Shown: positions 7,626-16,234 of the stretch, piece after piece
Layout of the letters: every line of letters begins with the position of its first letter
How positions within the stretch are numbered: the stretch's first letter is position 1
NCBI RefSeq assembly: GCF_009766085.1
Contig: NZ_LMUF01000062.1
Location: forward strand, 45,404-109,403
From: Burkholderia sp. S171
GTDB taxonomy: Bacteria; Pseudomonadota; Gammaproteobacteria; Burkholderiales; Burkholderiaceae
Reading direction: 5' to 3'
Length of the DNA stretch: 64,000 nt
Position numbers and translations under genes: made by a program
The notes under the pieces: model-generated
The model's database searches: none
Told to the model about the DNA's origin: nothing
Seen by the model: only the letters and a program-made list of their open reading frames with translations

Positions 7626-7895
7626 TCAGCGAGTCGCTGATGCGGCTGCAGCCTGCATTTCATAGCGCGCGTCCTGCATCAGCCGGATTGCGCGTCCAGC
7701 ATGCCCACCCATGTCGTAGTCGTTGGCACGTTGCGCGGCGCGCATTCGTTCGATGGCTTGCTGCGCGTTGAAGTCGGCGGCTTCGATGTTCGGATGACGG
7801 CTCATGAAATAGCCGTCGTCGGCGACCGCGCAGCCCGAGATCAGGGAAAGCGCGACGGCGGTTGCGGCAATCATTGTCAACTGTCTTTGCTTCAT
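7626..7895 (-). CDS. Small lipoprotein, unknown function
   Basis: An 89-residue protein. MKQRQLTMIAATAVALSLISGCAV is a lipoprotein signal with the lipobox Cys at residue 22. The mature part (about 67 residues) is helical and charged: NAQQAIERMRAAQRAND and GRAIRLMQDARYEMQAAA suggest two amphipathic helices. The ATG at 7895 is used because it starts the signal; the longer in-frame extension to 8306 overlaps the next gene antisense-like and lacks coding character. It lies downstream of the proline-rich protein gene on the same strand (93 bases apart) and may share its transcript. Confidence 0.65.
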   Translation of the reverse strand: MKQRQLTMIAATAVALSLISGCAVADDGYFMSRHPNIEAADFNAQQAIERMRAAQRANDYDMGGHAGRAIRLMQDARYEMQAAAASATR

Positions 7896-7987
7896 GATGC
7901 ATGCTCCATTGAGGTGATGGAAGTCCGGCGTTCGGGTATGTCGCCTGCCCGTGGCGATTGATTCAGCACGTGGATCGGACGCATCTA

Positions 7988-8275
7988 TCAGCGCCAGTAG
8001 CCGTATCGGTATCCATATCCGTAGTGCCGATACCAACCGCGTGGGTGTCCGTAGTAGCCAACGACGACGGGCGGCGCATACATGGGCGGCGGCGGCGCGT
8101 AGTACACCGGTGGAGGCGGTGGTGCATAGACCGGAACCGGCGCGATGGGCACCGCGGCCACCATTGGCGCCATCGGCACCCCAACGCCGAAACCGACGAA
8201 TACATGAGCCTCGGCGGCGCTCACGAGGCCGACGCTTAGTGCGACGGCAAGTGCCGCCTGGCGAATTGCTTTCAT
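7988..8275 (-). CDS. Exported proline/tyrosine-rich protein (PXPV-like)
   Basis: A 95-residue protein with a signal peptide (AALAVALSVGLVSAAEA, cleaved near residue 23). The mature part is low complexity: VPIAPVPVYAPPPPPVYYAPP, then GYYGHPRGWYRHYGYGYRYGYWR with a basic Tyr/Gly-rich tail. This is the composition of the small PXPV-repeat proteins of Burkholderiales, which are thought to sit in the envelope. AAGGAG lies 6 bases before ATG 8275. The function is unknown. Confidence 0.65.
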   Translation of the reverse strand: MKAIRQAALAVALSVGLVSAAEAHVFVGFGVGVPMAPMVAAVPIAPVPVYAPPPPPVYYAPPPPMYAPPVVVGYYGHPRGWYRHYGYGYRYGYWR

Positions 8276-8590
8276 TTTGTTCTCCTTGACCTCCGGTGCA
8301 GCGCATTGACTGCCTCCGTTGACTTGCATTCTGGTTATCGAAAATGAGGAAAGAATGAGCGCCTCATGACGTATCAAACGGACGATTGATCACAACGCGA
8401 TGCATTTTCGGAGCGCCGGGAACGCCGCTCATTTCCAGCTAATTTGTGGTGCCTACGATCCATTCGTCGATGCACAGGTTCAAGTTGGAACCGCTAGTCA
8501 GACGCGAAAAACGCATTTGGCACGCATCGGACTGAAGCGATGACGCGGGCCGCCGGCCCGACATGCATCGCGCCACTCAAGGAGCACATC
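8276..8590. other. Intergenic between divergent small-protein genes
   Basis: It holds the promoters of the PXPV-like gene (minus) and of the DUF3563-TerB pair (plus). I see no further gene, repeat or strong palindrome. Confidence 0.4.
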
Positions 8591-8776
8591 ATGTTTGCCG
8601 CACTTTTGGAAAAATTGGGGTCGTTGTTCGCGCCTTCTCACTGCGACGAACGCCGAGCGTATCTCGCGTCATCGTCCGATCTCGTGGATCCCGAACGTCG
8701 CATGCTTCATCTCGACAGCGGCGACTATCCGTTCAGTCTCCATTCGAGCGTCATACCGCGCGACAACGAACTCTGA
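8591..8776 (+). CDS. DUF3563 family small protein
   Basis: A 61-residue protein matching the DUF3563 pattern: MFAALLEKLGSLF start, a charged ER-AYLA segment, D-ERRM-L and a final GDYPF. The family is small, cytoplasmic and abundant in Burkholderia, often present in many copies, with no known function. AAGGAG lies 6 bases before ATG 8591, which fixes the start. The TerB-like gene begins 26 bases after the stop with its own AAGGAG, so the two probably form an operon. Confidence 0.65.
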   Translation: MFAALLEKLGSLFAPSHCDERRAYLASSSDLVDPERRMLHLDSGDYPFSLHSSVIPRDNEL

Positions 8777-8802
8777 ACGATTGACGGACAAGGAGAACAG
8801 AT

Positions 8803-9252
8803 ATGCGCCACTATCAATGCGACAGCCCTGAAGCCGCGGCACGCATCGTCGCGGCATGCTTATTGTCGGACGGACACGTAAGCATGGACGAGATCGAAGC
8901 GCTCAATCGCCACGGCATCGAACGGCGATTGTCGTTGCACCCGCGTGAGTTCATGGCCGTCGTGCAGACACTGTGCGAAGACCTGACTTGCGCCACCTAT
9001 CTGAATTGGGGCGACGCGTGCAGGCTCGATCCCGTCGTCGTCGCGCAACTCGCGGCCGACGTGCAGGATTGGGAAATTCGGCGTGACATCATCTGTCTAT
9101 GCAAGGAAGCCATTCACGCGGATAGGCATATCTCCGAGGGAGAAGCCGGGTTTCTTCGCCTGTTGGGCGCTGCGTGGGAATTGCCCGAGCACATGGATCG
9201 GGTGCGTCCACGCGAGGTGATCAGACTCGCGCGCGTATTGCGAGTGAAATGA
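8803..9252 (+). CDS. TerB-like (tellurite-resistance B fold) protein
   Basis: A 149-residue helical protein. Residues 5-40 (SPEAAARIVAACLLSDGHVSMDEIEAL) and 100-125 (ICLCKEAIHADRHISEGEAGFLRLL) each carry the D-G/R-x-(I/V)-(S/H)-x-x-E motif of the TerB/DjlA-like fold, where paired acidic residues bind a metal. TerB-like proteins are linked with metal and envelope stress; a tellurite role here is not shown because no other ter genes are nearby. AAGGAG lies 8 bases before the ATG. It is cotranscribed with the DUF3563 gene. Confidence 0.65.
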   Translation: MRHYQCDSPEAAARIVAACLLSDGHVSMDEIEALNRHGIERRLSLHPREFMAVVQTLCEDLTCATYLNWGDACRLDPVVVAQLAADVQDWEIRRDIICLCKEAIHADRHISEGEAGFLRLLGAAWELPEHMDRVRPREVIRLARVLRVK

Positions 9253-9832
9253 CTGAAGGCACAGCAGTATCGTATGCACATGCTTCGTGCGATCCACGAC
9301 CTTTTGTCGATCGCGCAAATCTTTGAACATCTTCCCCCGTTGCCAGGCATCTGCCATCACGGAGTCTTATCGCACGCGAGCATGAAGCCATATCCTGGTT
9401 GTTGTATGACAGCGGGGCATATCGACAATCGGTATCGTTAAGACATCTTCCCGGAGGGTCGCCGGATAGAGGCAGAGGCGGCTCGCCACAGGACGGGGCG
9501 CCGATCGGTCGGCTGGCATCTCGTTCGGTGGCCTGTTGGTAGCGGTACTGTTCGCTGTCGCGTCAGATACTCCGTTGCGCAGTCGCTCGTCTTCGGGCGG
9601 ACGCAACGCCGTACCGACGCCCCTTTTACTCGCCCGGATATGCCAGAGTTGCGTATGCACGGTTCGCCGTCCGACCACCGCCTTACCTTCCGACAGTCGT
9701 TGACGCACCCGGCCGCTCGATCACGTTGGCTGTGACGAGCTTCAACTTCGCAGGGGACGTTCTGTGGGATGCGCTAAATCCTCGCGATGAGATGCAGCGC
9801 GTCGGCGGATTGTTGATCCGCCATCCGGGCGT
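9253..9832. other. Gene-poor spacer with decayed sequence
   Basis: About 580 bases with no frame I can support. Open frames on both strands have no ribosome site or family motif. It lies next to a truncated aldehyde dehydrogenase, so it may be the scar of the deletion that removed that gene's 5' two thirds. Confidence 0.4.
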
Positions 9833-10312
9833 GTGCCTCAGCTGTCACGGCAGGCCGCCAATGTCGAGCGCATCGTCGCCGAGACACTCGCCAAGGGCGC
9901 CACGGCATTGACTGGCGCACTCACAAAGGGCTCTTTTTTCGAACCGACGGTGATCACCGGCGTAACGCCGGGCATGGCAGCCTTCGATGAGGAAATCTTC
10001 GGTCCGGTCGCACCGATCACGACGTTTCGCACCGACGACGAAGCCATCGAACTCGCCAATGCCACGGAGTACGGTCTCGTCGCGGCCGTGGCATCAGCCA
10101 ATCTTGCGCGCGCGCAAGCCGTAGCGGACCGGCTCCATTCCAGGGTCATCCATATCAACGACCAGACCGTGCTCCACGAGGTCTATGGTCCGATTGGCGG
10201 CGTTGGTGCGTCGGGTAACGGCTTCAATCACAGCACGCTGACCAACGCCGATCAGTTCAGCGAGTGGCAGTGGATCACGACCCGCTCGCAAATTCCCGCC
10301 TATCCATTCTGA
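9833..10312 (+). pseudogene. Aldehyde dehydrogenase, C-terminal fragment
   Basis: About 150 residues matching the last third of benzaldehyde/vanillin-type NAD(P) aldehyde dehydrogenases: VERIVAETLAKGA, FFEPTVITGVTPGM, EEIFGPVAPITTF (the conserved E-x-FGPV box), EYGLVAAVAS and a C-terminal EWQWIT...PAYPF. A full enzyme has about 480 residues. The catalytic Glu and Cys and the Rossmann fold lie upstream in the family and are absent here. No promoter or ribosome site precedes the fragment. It is a 5'-truncated pseudogene. Confidence 0.75.
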
Positions 10313-10495
10313 TCAGGCCACGCGCAGGCGCCCGAAACATCGCGTCTGCGCCGAACGTAGTGACGCCGTGCCCAACATGAACATGCTGCCCTGGCGGTTT
10401 TGCTTACCCAGCCGCAGCAAAATCGGCGCAAGCCCTTCCGGTTCTAGCTTCAGCAGAACCTCTACGTCAGGCACGATCGTGTGTAACGTCGACAT
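10313..10495 (-). CDS. Short hypothetical protein, probably truncated
   Basis: A 60-residue frame starting MSTLHTIVPDVEVLLKLEPE, with GGGGAATGCG before ATG 10495 as a plausible ribosome site. The segment EVLLKLEPEGLAPILLRLGK resembles the N-terminal helix of TIGR02391-type proteins, but the rest of such a protein is missing. The frame ends one base after the aldehyde dehydrogenase fragment, tail to tail, so the same rearrangement may have truncated both. Function unknown; it may be a pseudogene. Confidence 0.4.
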   Translation of the reverse strand: MSTLHTIVPDVEVLLKLEPEGLAPILLRLGKQNRQGSMFMLGTASLRSAQTRCFGRLRVA

Positions 10496-10778
10496 CGCAT
10501 TCCCCACTTCTGGCGAAGTGCGGCCAGGATGAGCGGCGAAACAGCCACTCGTTGCGGTGTCATTCCAAAGCCTGCCGTCAAACAAAACGCGAGAGGCGGC
10601 GCTAATTTAATGCTTCGCGGCAACCCGGACAGCAACCGAATCTCCCACTCAGGAGCGGATTTCGCCTCAACAATTTCAATTCGAACTGAATGACTATGCG
10701 TGGCAATTCATGCCTCACTAAAGTAATCGTGATGTTGAGTCGTTAACCCATACCGTAACCTCTTCCCGCTTAGGAACT

Positions 10779-12137
10779 ATGAAGCTTTCGTTTCCAACTA
10801 TCGCTTTCGCGGCCGTGATGGGTGTGGCCGGTTGCGCCAACAATCCTGGCTCGACAAGCCATGCGTCCGCTGAGGTCACCCTTGGCGACGCGCCGACGCC
10901 GGTCAAAACGACGCAGCAGGACCAGATGCGCCAGAAGCTGATAGCCGCCGGGATAGACCCTGACTCCCAACAAGGTCAGATACTGGAGCGTTGGATGACA
11001 AAATTCGCGGCTGATCCTGCCTGGCAGGCCGCAATGCGCCGAAACCAGACCGACCTGATTTCCCTCTTTGCGATGCCGCTCGCATCGGACGACAGACTTC
11101 GGATGTTGAAACTATTAAAGGATATCGCGACCGGGCCGGCATACGATTGTCACGCACTGACGCAAGGAGCCGATTTCATCGCAATGGCGAAGTCGGCTTC
11201 GCCGCGCACCCTCGAAGATGTAATGGAGATTTTCCAGATTCTGGTGAACAGCGCCGCTTCAGGACATACAGAAGAACACTACAGTGACTTAACGTTACTT
11301 GATGCCGATGCACTCCTCAATGCGACACCTCCAGAGCGTGGAGCGAAGGAATATCCTAAGAACCCGTGCAGCATGCTCGCGTTTTCCGTCGACACCATCA
11401 ACGCGCTCCCCCCTGACGTGCGCGGCCCTGCATCCTTTGAGTTCCTCCGCACGTTGAGTCACCGCAAGAATATGATTCAAATGACACTCGACAATCCTTA
11501 CGCATATTTCGACGAGTCGTTTGATGAGCGTCAGCTACCAGAGGAAATTCGCCGCCGCCTGCCTTTTGACGGCAGTCGTCCACTTCCATATTCGCGCATC
11601 ACGTTTGACGCCCGTTGGGTGAACAAGACAACGCCAGGAGACGATGCCTCGTTCAAAGATGTCTTCGTCAATCGACGGAACAACGGTGTAGTGGCGGAAG
11701 TGGTCACGTCGGCCGACTGGGCGGACTACACCCTGAGCCTTGACCTCACAAATCTGCGCACACAGACTGTTGGAACTGGAACCGCACTGACACGGTTGGC
11801 GACCCTGCCCGCTGGCGCTCCCTTTGCCACGCTCGCTCGCGAGCCGGTCGCCGGCGAAACCATCGGCATCGCCCTCCCGCAACCATCGAGCAACGGCGCG
11901 GATGCGACGCAGTGCAGGGTGGAGGGAACGGCGCCTGCGTCAACAGTCTTTCAGCAGTTCACGGGCACTGCAGTCACCTTGATATGCTCACAGCGCCAGA
12001 GGACCGGTCTGACTCGTCACTGGCATACAACGCTGTTCTCGGCCTACGGAATTACGTGGACGGACTGGATCGACGACGAGGACGGCCGCACTACCGCAAC
12101 CGTTCGGAATGTCACCATCGATGGCGCGCTGGAGTGA
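10779..12137 (+). CDS. Large lipoprotein of unknown function
   Basis: A 452-residue protein. The N-terminus is a lipoprotein signal (TIAFAAVMGVAGC, lipobox Cys at residue 19). Residues 35-160 look helical (QQDQMRQKLIAAGIDPDSQQ, WQAAMRRNQTDLISLF, LEDVMEIFQILVNSA). The C-terminal half looks beta-rich with a QCRVEGTAPASTVFQQFTGT-like segment and paired Cys (C-RVEG..., LIC). No domain is recognised. AGGA lies a few bases before ATG 10779. Its surroundings are gene-poor and decayed, so it may be a transferred or lineage-specific gene. Confidence 0.6.
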   Translation: MKLSFPTIAFAAVMGVAGCANNPGSTSHASAEVTLGDAPTPVKTTQQDQMRQKLIAAGIDPDSQQGQILERWMTKFAADPAWQAAMRRNQTDLISLFAMPLASDDRLRMLKLLKDIATGPAYDCHALTQGADFIAMAKSASPRTLEDVMEIFQILVNSAASGHTEEHYSDLTLLDADALLNATPPERGAKEYPKNPCSMLAFSVDTINALPPDVRGPASFEFLRTLSHRKNMIQMTLDNPYAYFDESFDERQLPEEIRRRLPFDGSRPLPYSRITFDARWVNKTTPGDDASFKDVFVNRRNNGVVAEVVTSADWADYTLSLDLTNLRTQTVGTGTALTRLATLPAGAPFATLAREPVAGETIGIALPQPSSNGADATQCRVEGTAPASTVFQQFTGTAVTLICSQRQRTGLTRHWHTTLFSAYGITWTDWIDDEDGRTTATVRNVTIDGALE

Positions 12138-13071
12138 CTTCGGTGTGTATGTGCATGTCGCTGGCTTAAATTGTCGGGAAATACGCGACAAACGCCCTGG
12201 CGCGAACTCGTCGACAACGCTTGCGCCCAAGTTCCTCGTTCGTAATTCCCGGCGAAATTTTTAGTTGTTGATCCATGAATATGGATGGGCGTTTCGGGGA
12301 ACTCTTCCGATGGATGTGAGGGCCGAACGTCCTAGAATGCAGATCCTGGAAGGGTGTACGCTAATTGCTGCCTTGAGGTAGTAGCCTGGTGGCAAGTAAC
12401 TGGCCTTCTCGTGCAGTGACGGAGTCACCATAACTCGGTATTGTTCAGTCATATCCGGTTTGAAGAGTAGTGGTACGAATGGTGAATGTCCCTCGTTTGT
12501 CGAGTCTCCAAAAACTTGCTAACCACCAAGCGTAACGAATTTCCGGAAGCGCAAACACCGTTGACGCTGTTGTTGGAGCGGTCAACATTGGCCGCCGAAT
12601 CGATAAAAAGTTCATCATGGCGTTAACCTTGCTAATTGCTGTCGTAGGCACCTTGATTGTCGCCGGTAGCTTCTAGATGGTTTCAAACCAAATCGAGGAT
12701 GAGAAGGCTAGGTGTGCCGAGCGGGATAACGAGGCAGTCCAATCGGGCTCGAAAACTCAATACCCGAGTTCTTGGTAAATGTGCGCGCCTCAACCTTGCC
12801 CTTGCGCAGCGCCTCGAGCAGACTGACATCCCCTAGGTAGCTGGCGGCGTCGTGAAAAGTCGCACTTAGTCCACCTGTCAGTTGTCCCGGCACCTTCAGA
12901 CAATTTCGAAGCCGCTCCCGCAGGCGACTCCCGACCTTCCGTTTGAAGACGTCCCCGAGCTCCGCATCCGGCACACGCATAGCCGGGAGACAACACAAGC
13001 TTTCCTAGGTCACTGAACACGTCCGCCTCGCTCCGAGACTTTCGATTCCCCGCTGAGCCCCGCCCGCTCTA
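12138..13071. other. Gene-poor region
   Basis: More than 900 bases without a supported complete gene. Frames are short and interrupted on both strands. A possible sensor-protein remnant (12581-12676) is the only recognisable piece. Confidence 0.45.
12581..12676 (+). pseudogene. Possible membrane-sensor N-terminal remnant
   Basis: The frame reads NIGRRIDKKF followed by a strongly hydrophobic IMALTLLIAVVGTLIVAGSF and then TAG; beyond the stop it continues MVSNQIEDEKARCAERD. A short basic lead, one membrane helix and then a charged helix is how chemotaxis receptors and other membrane sensors start. Nothing else of such a protein follows, so I read it as a remnant, with low certainty. Confidence 0.25.
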
Positions 13072-13213
13072 GCGTGACAGACTATATTCCACAGTCACTT
13101 TCGAAGTTCCTTAGTTCTGCGTGTCATGACAGACTTTGGAAGAGTCTATTTGATAAAAAATTTATCTGTCGAATCAATGGCTTAAAAAATCACCGCGTGA
13201 CAGACTTTATTCT
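13072..13213. repeat. Three short direct repeats, TGACAGACT core
   Basis: CGTGACAGACTATATTC (from 13073), CATGACAGACTTTGG (from 13125) and CGTGACAGACTTTATTC (from 13196) share GTGACAGACTTTATTC with few changes, spaced about 50 and 70 bases apart in one orientation. The middle copy extends to the palindrome TGTCATGACA. No gene overlaps them. They could be binding sites at the end of a lost transposon or repeated operators. Confidence 0.5.
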
Positions 13214-13515
13214 CTTGGATCACTGGGACAGTTGAAAGTCAGATATCCTCGTCGAGATTGTCGCGATACCCGCGGAACCCAGCTTTAATGCAGTCTGCAA
13301 TGGTGTTATGAAATTGAAATTGATAGCCGCGCGAAAGGGATGGCGGGCTCGTCCGAAGTGCCCACGAGCAGGGCCCTCGACAAAGGCAAACAATTAAGGC
13401 CGGTGCATCGTTCTCGTTTTTCGACGCAACCTGTCCGTCAGCATGCGGCCCGAGCGTCATTGTAATGGCGGCCCACATGCAATTCACCCGCCCTAACCCC
13501 ATGACGGAGGCTCAA
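13214..13515. other. Upstream region of the YCII-sigma operon
   Basis: No supported gene. The promoter of the YCII-sigma factor operon should lie here. I could not assign a -35/-10 pair with confidence. Confidence 0.35.
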
Positions 13516-13887
13516 ATGCAATATCTATTGATGATCTACTCGGAAGAAAACGGCTGGAACCAGATGACCGACAGCGAGCGGCAGCAAGGAGTTGCCGCTT
13601 ATCAGGCGTACACCGAATCGTTGAAAAAGGCGGAGGTGCTCCTGGGTGTCAACCGGCTGCAGCACACGAACACGGCCACCACGGTGCGGCTCATCGACGG
13701 CAAGCCGCAGGTGCTCGACGGGCCGTATTCCGATTCGAAGGAGCAACTCGGCGGTTACTACCTGATCGACGCGCCCAACCTGGACGCAGCGATCGCGTGG
13801 GCGGCGCGTTGTCCCGGCGCAGCGCACGGCCTCATGGAAGTGCGCCCGGTCTGGACTGCCCCCTACGACGCGCCATCTGCTGCATGA
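13516..13887 (+). CDS. YCII-related (DGPF) protein
   Basis: A 123-residue single-domain protein: MQYLLMIYSEE start, ERQQGVAAYQAYTESLKKAEVL helix, and the diagnostic DGPYSDSKEQLGGYYLIDAPNLDAAIAWAARCPGA segment of YCII/DGPF proteins. A GGAGG 6 bases before ATG 13516 decides the start over upstream in-frame codons. Its stop overlaps the start of the sigma factor gene (ATGA), so the two are translationally coupled. The pairing of DGPF proteins with ECF42 sigma factors is known in many bacteria; the DGPF protein is a proposed partner or target, but its biochemical role is unclear. Confidence 0.8.
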   Translation: MQYLLMIYSEENGWNQMTDSERQQGVAAYQAYTESLKKAEVLLGVNRLQHTNTATTVRLIDGKPQVLDGPYSDSKEQLGGYYLIDAPNLDAAIAWAARCPGAAHGLMEVRPVWTAPYDAPSAA

Positions 13888-15152
13888 GTCCGTCCGGCGA
13901 CGAACGCGACGCTGACAGGGCCGCGCATTCGATTGCCGAGGCGGTCGCTCGCCGCAGCTACGGCAAGCTCGTCGCGCTGCTGGCGATGCGCACCCGCGAC
14001 GTCGCCGCGGCCGAGGACGCGCTGGCCGACGCGTTTGCAGCCGCGCTCGCCGAGTGGCCGAAGCGTGGCTGCCCAGCGAATCCTGAAGCGTGGCTGATGA
14101 CGGTTGCGCGCCGCCGGGCGATCGACGGCGCGCGTCATCGCCGTGTAGGCGACGAAGTGACGAACCAGCTCGCGATCCTCGCCGGCGAGATCGACGAGCG
14201 TGAAGCAGGCATGTTGCCGGACCGGCGACTTGCGCTACTGTTTGCATGCACGCACCCTGCGCTCGAGGCCGCGATCCGCACTCCGCTGATGCTGCAGGTG
14301 GTCCTCGGGCTCGAAGCAAAGACGATTGCGTCCGCGTTCCTGATGTCGCCCGCAGCAATGAGCAAGCGCCTCGTGCGGGCGAAGAACAAGATCCGCGAAG
14401 CGGGAATTCCATTCAGCGTACCTGAGCGCGAGGAGTTGCCCGGGCGGCTTGCTGCGGTGCTGGAAGCGGTCTATGCGGCGTATGCGGAGGGGTGGGCCGA
14501 TCCGGTCGGCGGCGATACCGTGCGGCGCGATCTCGCCGGCGAGGCGCTGTTCCTTGCACACCTGCTGGTCGAGCTACTGCCCGAGGAGCCAGAGACGCTT
14601 GGTCTGCTCGCGCTGATGCTGTATGCGCAGGCGCGGCGCGATGCCCGACGCGATGCCGCCGGCGAGTACGTGCCGCTATCGGCTCAGGATCCGGAAACAT
14701 GGAACACGCCCATGATCGACGCCGCTAACGCGCTGCTGCGGCGCGCAAGCGCGTGCAACGCAATCGGACGCTTTCAGCTTGAGGCCGCGCTGCAGTCGGC
14801 ACACGTGCATCGCTGCCGGACGCATTGCCCGAACTGGGACGAGATCGTGCAGCTCTACGATGCGCTGTTCGCGATTGCAGCGTCGCCCGTGGTCGCCGTG
14901 AACCGCGCTCTCGCGCTGGCGGAACGGGACGGCCCGCAAGCGGCGCTGGACGCGCTCGCGCCATATGCCGACGATCCGCAACTGTCCGACTACCAGCCGT
15001 ACTGGGCCGCGCGCGCCAATCTGCTCGCGCGTGCTGGCGTGACGGCCGAAGCCTTGTGCGCGTACGATCTCGCGATAGGACTTGAGCGCGATCCGGCCGT
15101 GCGCCGGTTCCTGCAGCGCAAGCGCATGGCGCTGTCATCGGCGAGCAGCTAG
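13884..15152 (+). CDS. ECF sigma factor with C-terminal extension (ECF42-like)
   Basis: A 422-residue protein. The sigma-2 domain covers about residues 15-80 (KLVALLAMRTRDVAAAEDALADAFAAAL and PEAWLMTVARRRAIDGARH). The sigma-4 domain covers about 130-190 with the helix-turn-helix TIASAFLMSPAAMSKRLVRAK. A 220-residue helical extension follows, ending in VNRALALAERDGPQAALDAL and the YWAARANLLARAG repeat seen in ECF42 proteins, where the extension is needed for activity. The start at 13884 overlaps the YCII stop. No anti-sigma gene is adjacent, as is usual for this group. Family knowledge links ECF42 to stress or antibiotic responses; targets here are unknown. Confidence 0.82.
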   Translation: MSPSGDERDADRAAHSIAEAVARRSYGKLVALLAMRTRDVAAAEDALADAFAAALAEWPKRGCPANPEAWLMTVARRRAIDGARHRRVGDEVTNQLAILAGEIDEREAGMLPDRRLALLFACTHPALEAAIRTPLMLQVVLGLEAKTIASAFLMSPAAMSKRLVRAKNKIREAGIPFSVPEREELPGRLAAVLEAVYAAYAEGWADPVGGDTVRRDLAGEALFLAHLLVELLPEEPETLGLLALMLYAQARRDARRDAAGEYVPLSAQDPETWNTPMIDAANALLRRASACNAIGRFQLEAALQSAHVHRCRTHCPNWDEIVQLYDALFAIAASPVVAVNRALALAERDGPQAALDALAPYADDPQLSDYQPYWAARANLLARAGVTAEALCAYDLAIGLERDPAVRRFLQRKRMALSSASS

Positions 15153-15538
15153 AAAGGCGCCTTGCGTTTGCCACGCGAGGTTGTTAGCCGCGACGCTGGC
15201 GCTTTGCCGCACCGCACCGCTACTCTCGAATCGAGATCGGGCTGTCTAGCCGTGTGTTTCGCGTAGGTGCCACGGCGTGTGCTTTGAAAACGGGCAATTG
15301 CACGTCCTTGTAGCTGCCCACTTCTTACGACATCAAGCGAGCATGCGTCGCCTGTCGGCGGTGCTATTCCTGCTAACCAAGGAGCGGTGACTAGCTCGAA
15401 AAGCCGCCACAAGCCCAAGACATGCAGGCATGTCCTGGGCGATGAGTCGAGAGCGTGATTCCTCCGCTAGCGTACAGCGGATAGCGCGACCATTACGCGC
15501 CGAATGACACATCGCTTCTCGCGACAAAAGGCGATTGC
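15153..15538. other. Intergenic, no supported gene
   Basis: Between the sigma factor stop and the end of the convergent TetR gene. No coding frame, strong hairpin or repeat was found. Confidence 0.4.
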
Positions 15539-16177
15539 TCACGCGTAAGGCGTGCCTGCCATTGCAGCATTTAGGCCGAGGGTTCCCTTATCAACAATCG
15601 CGAGAAAGACGACTTTCGCTTCTTCCGTATCTCGACTCTGTCGAAAGGTCCGGTGAGCCTGGATTAAGGCCACAGTCCACGTCGCCAAGAGCAGATCGGC
15701 CGCCAGATGGGCGTCGGGATCGCCAGGTTCTCGCCCTACGCATTCACCTAGGGCAACCGCGATGACTTGCGCGAGTTCATCACGTATCGCCCTGGCCCGA
15801 GCCTTGAGGGTTTCGCTGCGCTCGATTGTCTCAATGAAGCCTTGGCTCTCAACAGTAAATTCGATAAGAGGACTCTGTTCCGCCACCAGCCGATGAGCGA
15901 GCAGTCGTAACGTCTCGATCGGAGCGACGCGGGGATCGCGCTGCCGCAAAGCCTCGCGCAGGATCTCGCGACCTTCTTCGTCACGATCAAAAAACATGTC
16001 CTCCTTGCGCGGAAAGTGATTGAACACGGTCATCCGTCCGACGTCCGCAGCTTCTGCAATCTCGTCCACCGTGACCTGATCGAAGCCGCGCTCCAGGAAC
16101 AGGCGCGTGGCGGCATTGGAGATGCCTTCTCGCGTGGCGAGGCGTTTGCGAGATCGGCGGTCGGTTGGCATTGACAT
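15539..16177 (-). CDS. TetR-family transcriptional regulator
   Basis: A 212-residue repressor-type protein. Residues 10-60 hold the TetR DNA-binding domain (TREGISNAATRLFLERGFDQ, VTVDEIAEAADVGRMTVFNHF). The rest is an all-helical ligand-binding and dimer domain with no ligand prediction possible. AGGAG lies 7 bases before ATG 16177. It is divergent from an FAD monooxygenase gene with a perfect palindrome in between, so the simplest reading is that it represses that enzyme and itself until an aromatic or drug-like ligand binds. Confidence 0.85.
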   Translation of the reverse strand: MSMPTDRRSRKRLATREGISNAATRLFLERGFDQVTVDEIAEAADVGRMTVFNHFPRKEDMFFDRDEEGREILREALRQRDPRVAPIETLRLLAHRLVAEQSPLIEFTVESQGFIETIERSETLKARARAIRDELAQVIAVALGECVGREPGDPDAHLAADLLLATWTVALIQAHRTFRQSRDTEEAKVVFLAIVDKGTLGLNAAMAGTPYA

Positions 16178-16193
16178 GGTGCTCCTAATAGAA

Positions 16194-16209
16194 CAGTATA
16201 TCTATACTG
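16194..16209. promoter_or_regulatory. Palindromic operator between tetR and monooxygenase
   Basis: CAGTATA-TC-TATACTG is a perfect 7-bp inverted repeat. A further half site GCAGTATA lies at about 16224-16231. The arms contain TATACT (-10-like) in both directions, so binding would block both promoters. Its position and symmetry fit a TetR operator. Confidence 0.65.
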
Positions 16210-16234
16210 AGTACACATTTGGATGCAGTATATT

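Noticed and set aside
9367..9708. 113-aa minus-strand ORF
   Set aside because: No ribosome site, no motif, low-complexity Arg/Pro composition typical of a GC-rich shadow frame.
12708..12998. 96-aa minus-strand ORF
   Set aside because: Composition is protein-like but no family, start or ribosome site could be identified; recorded as gene-poor region.
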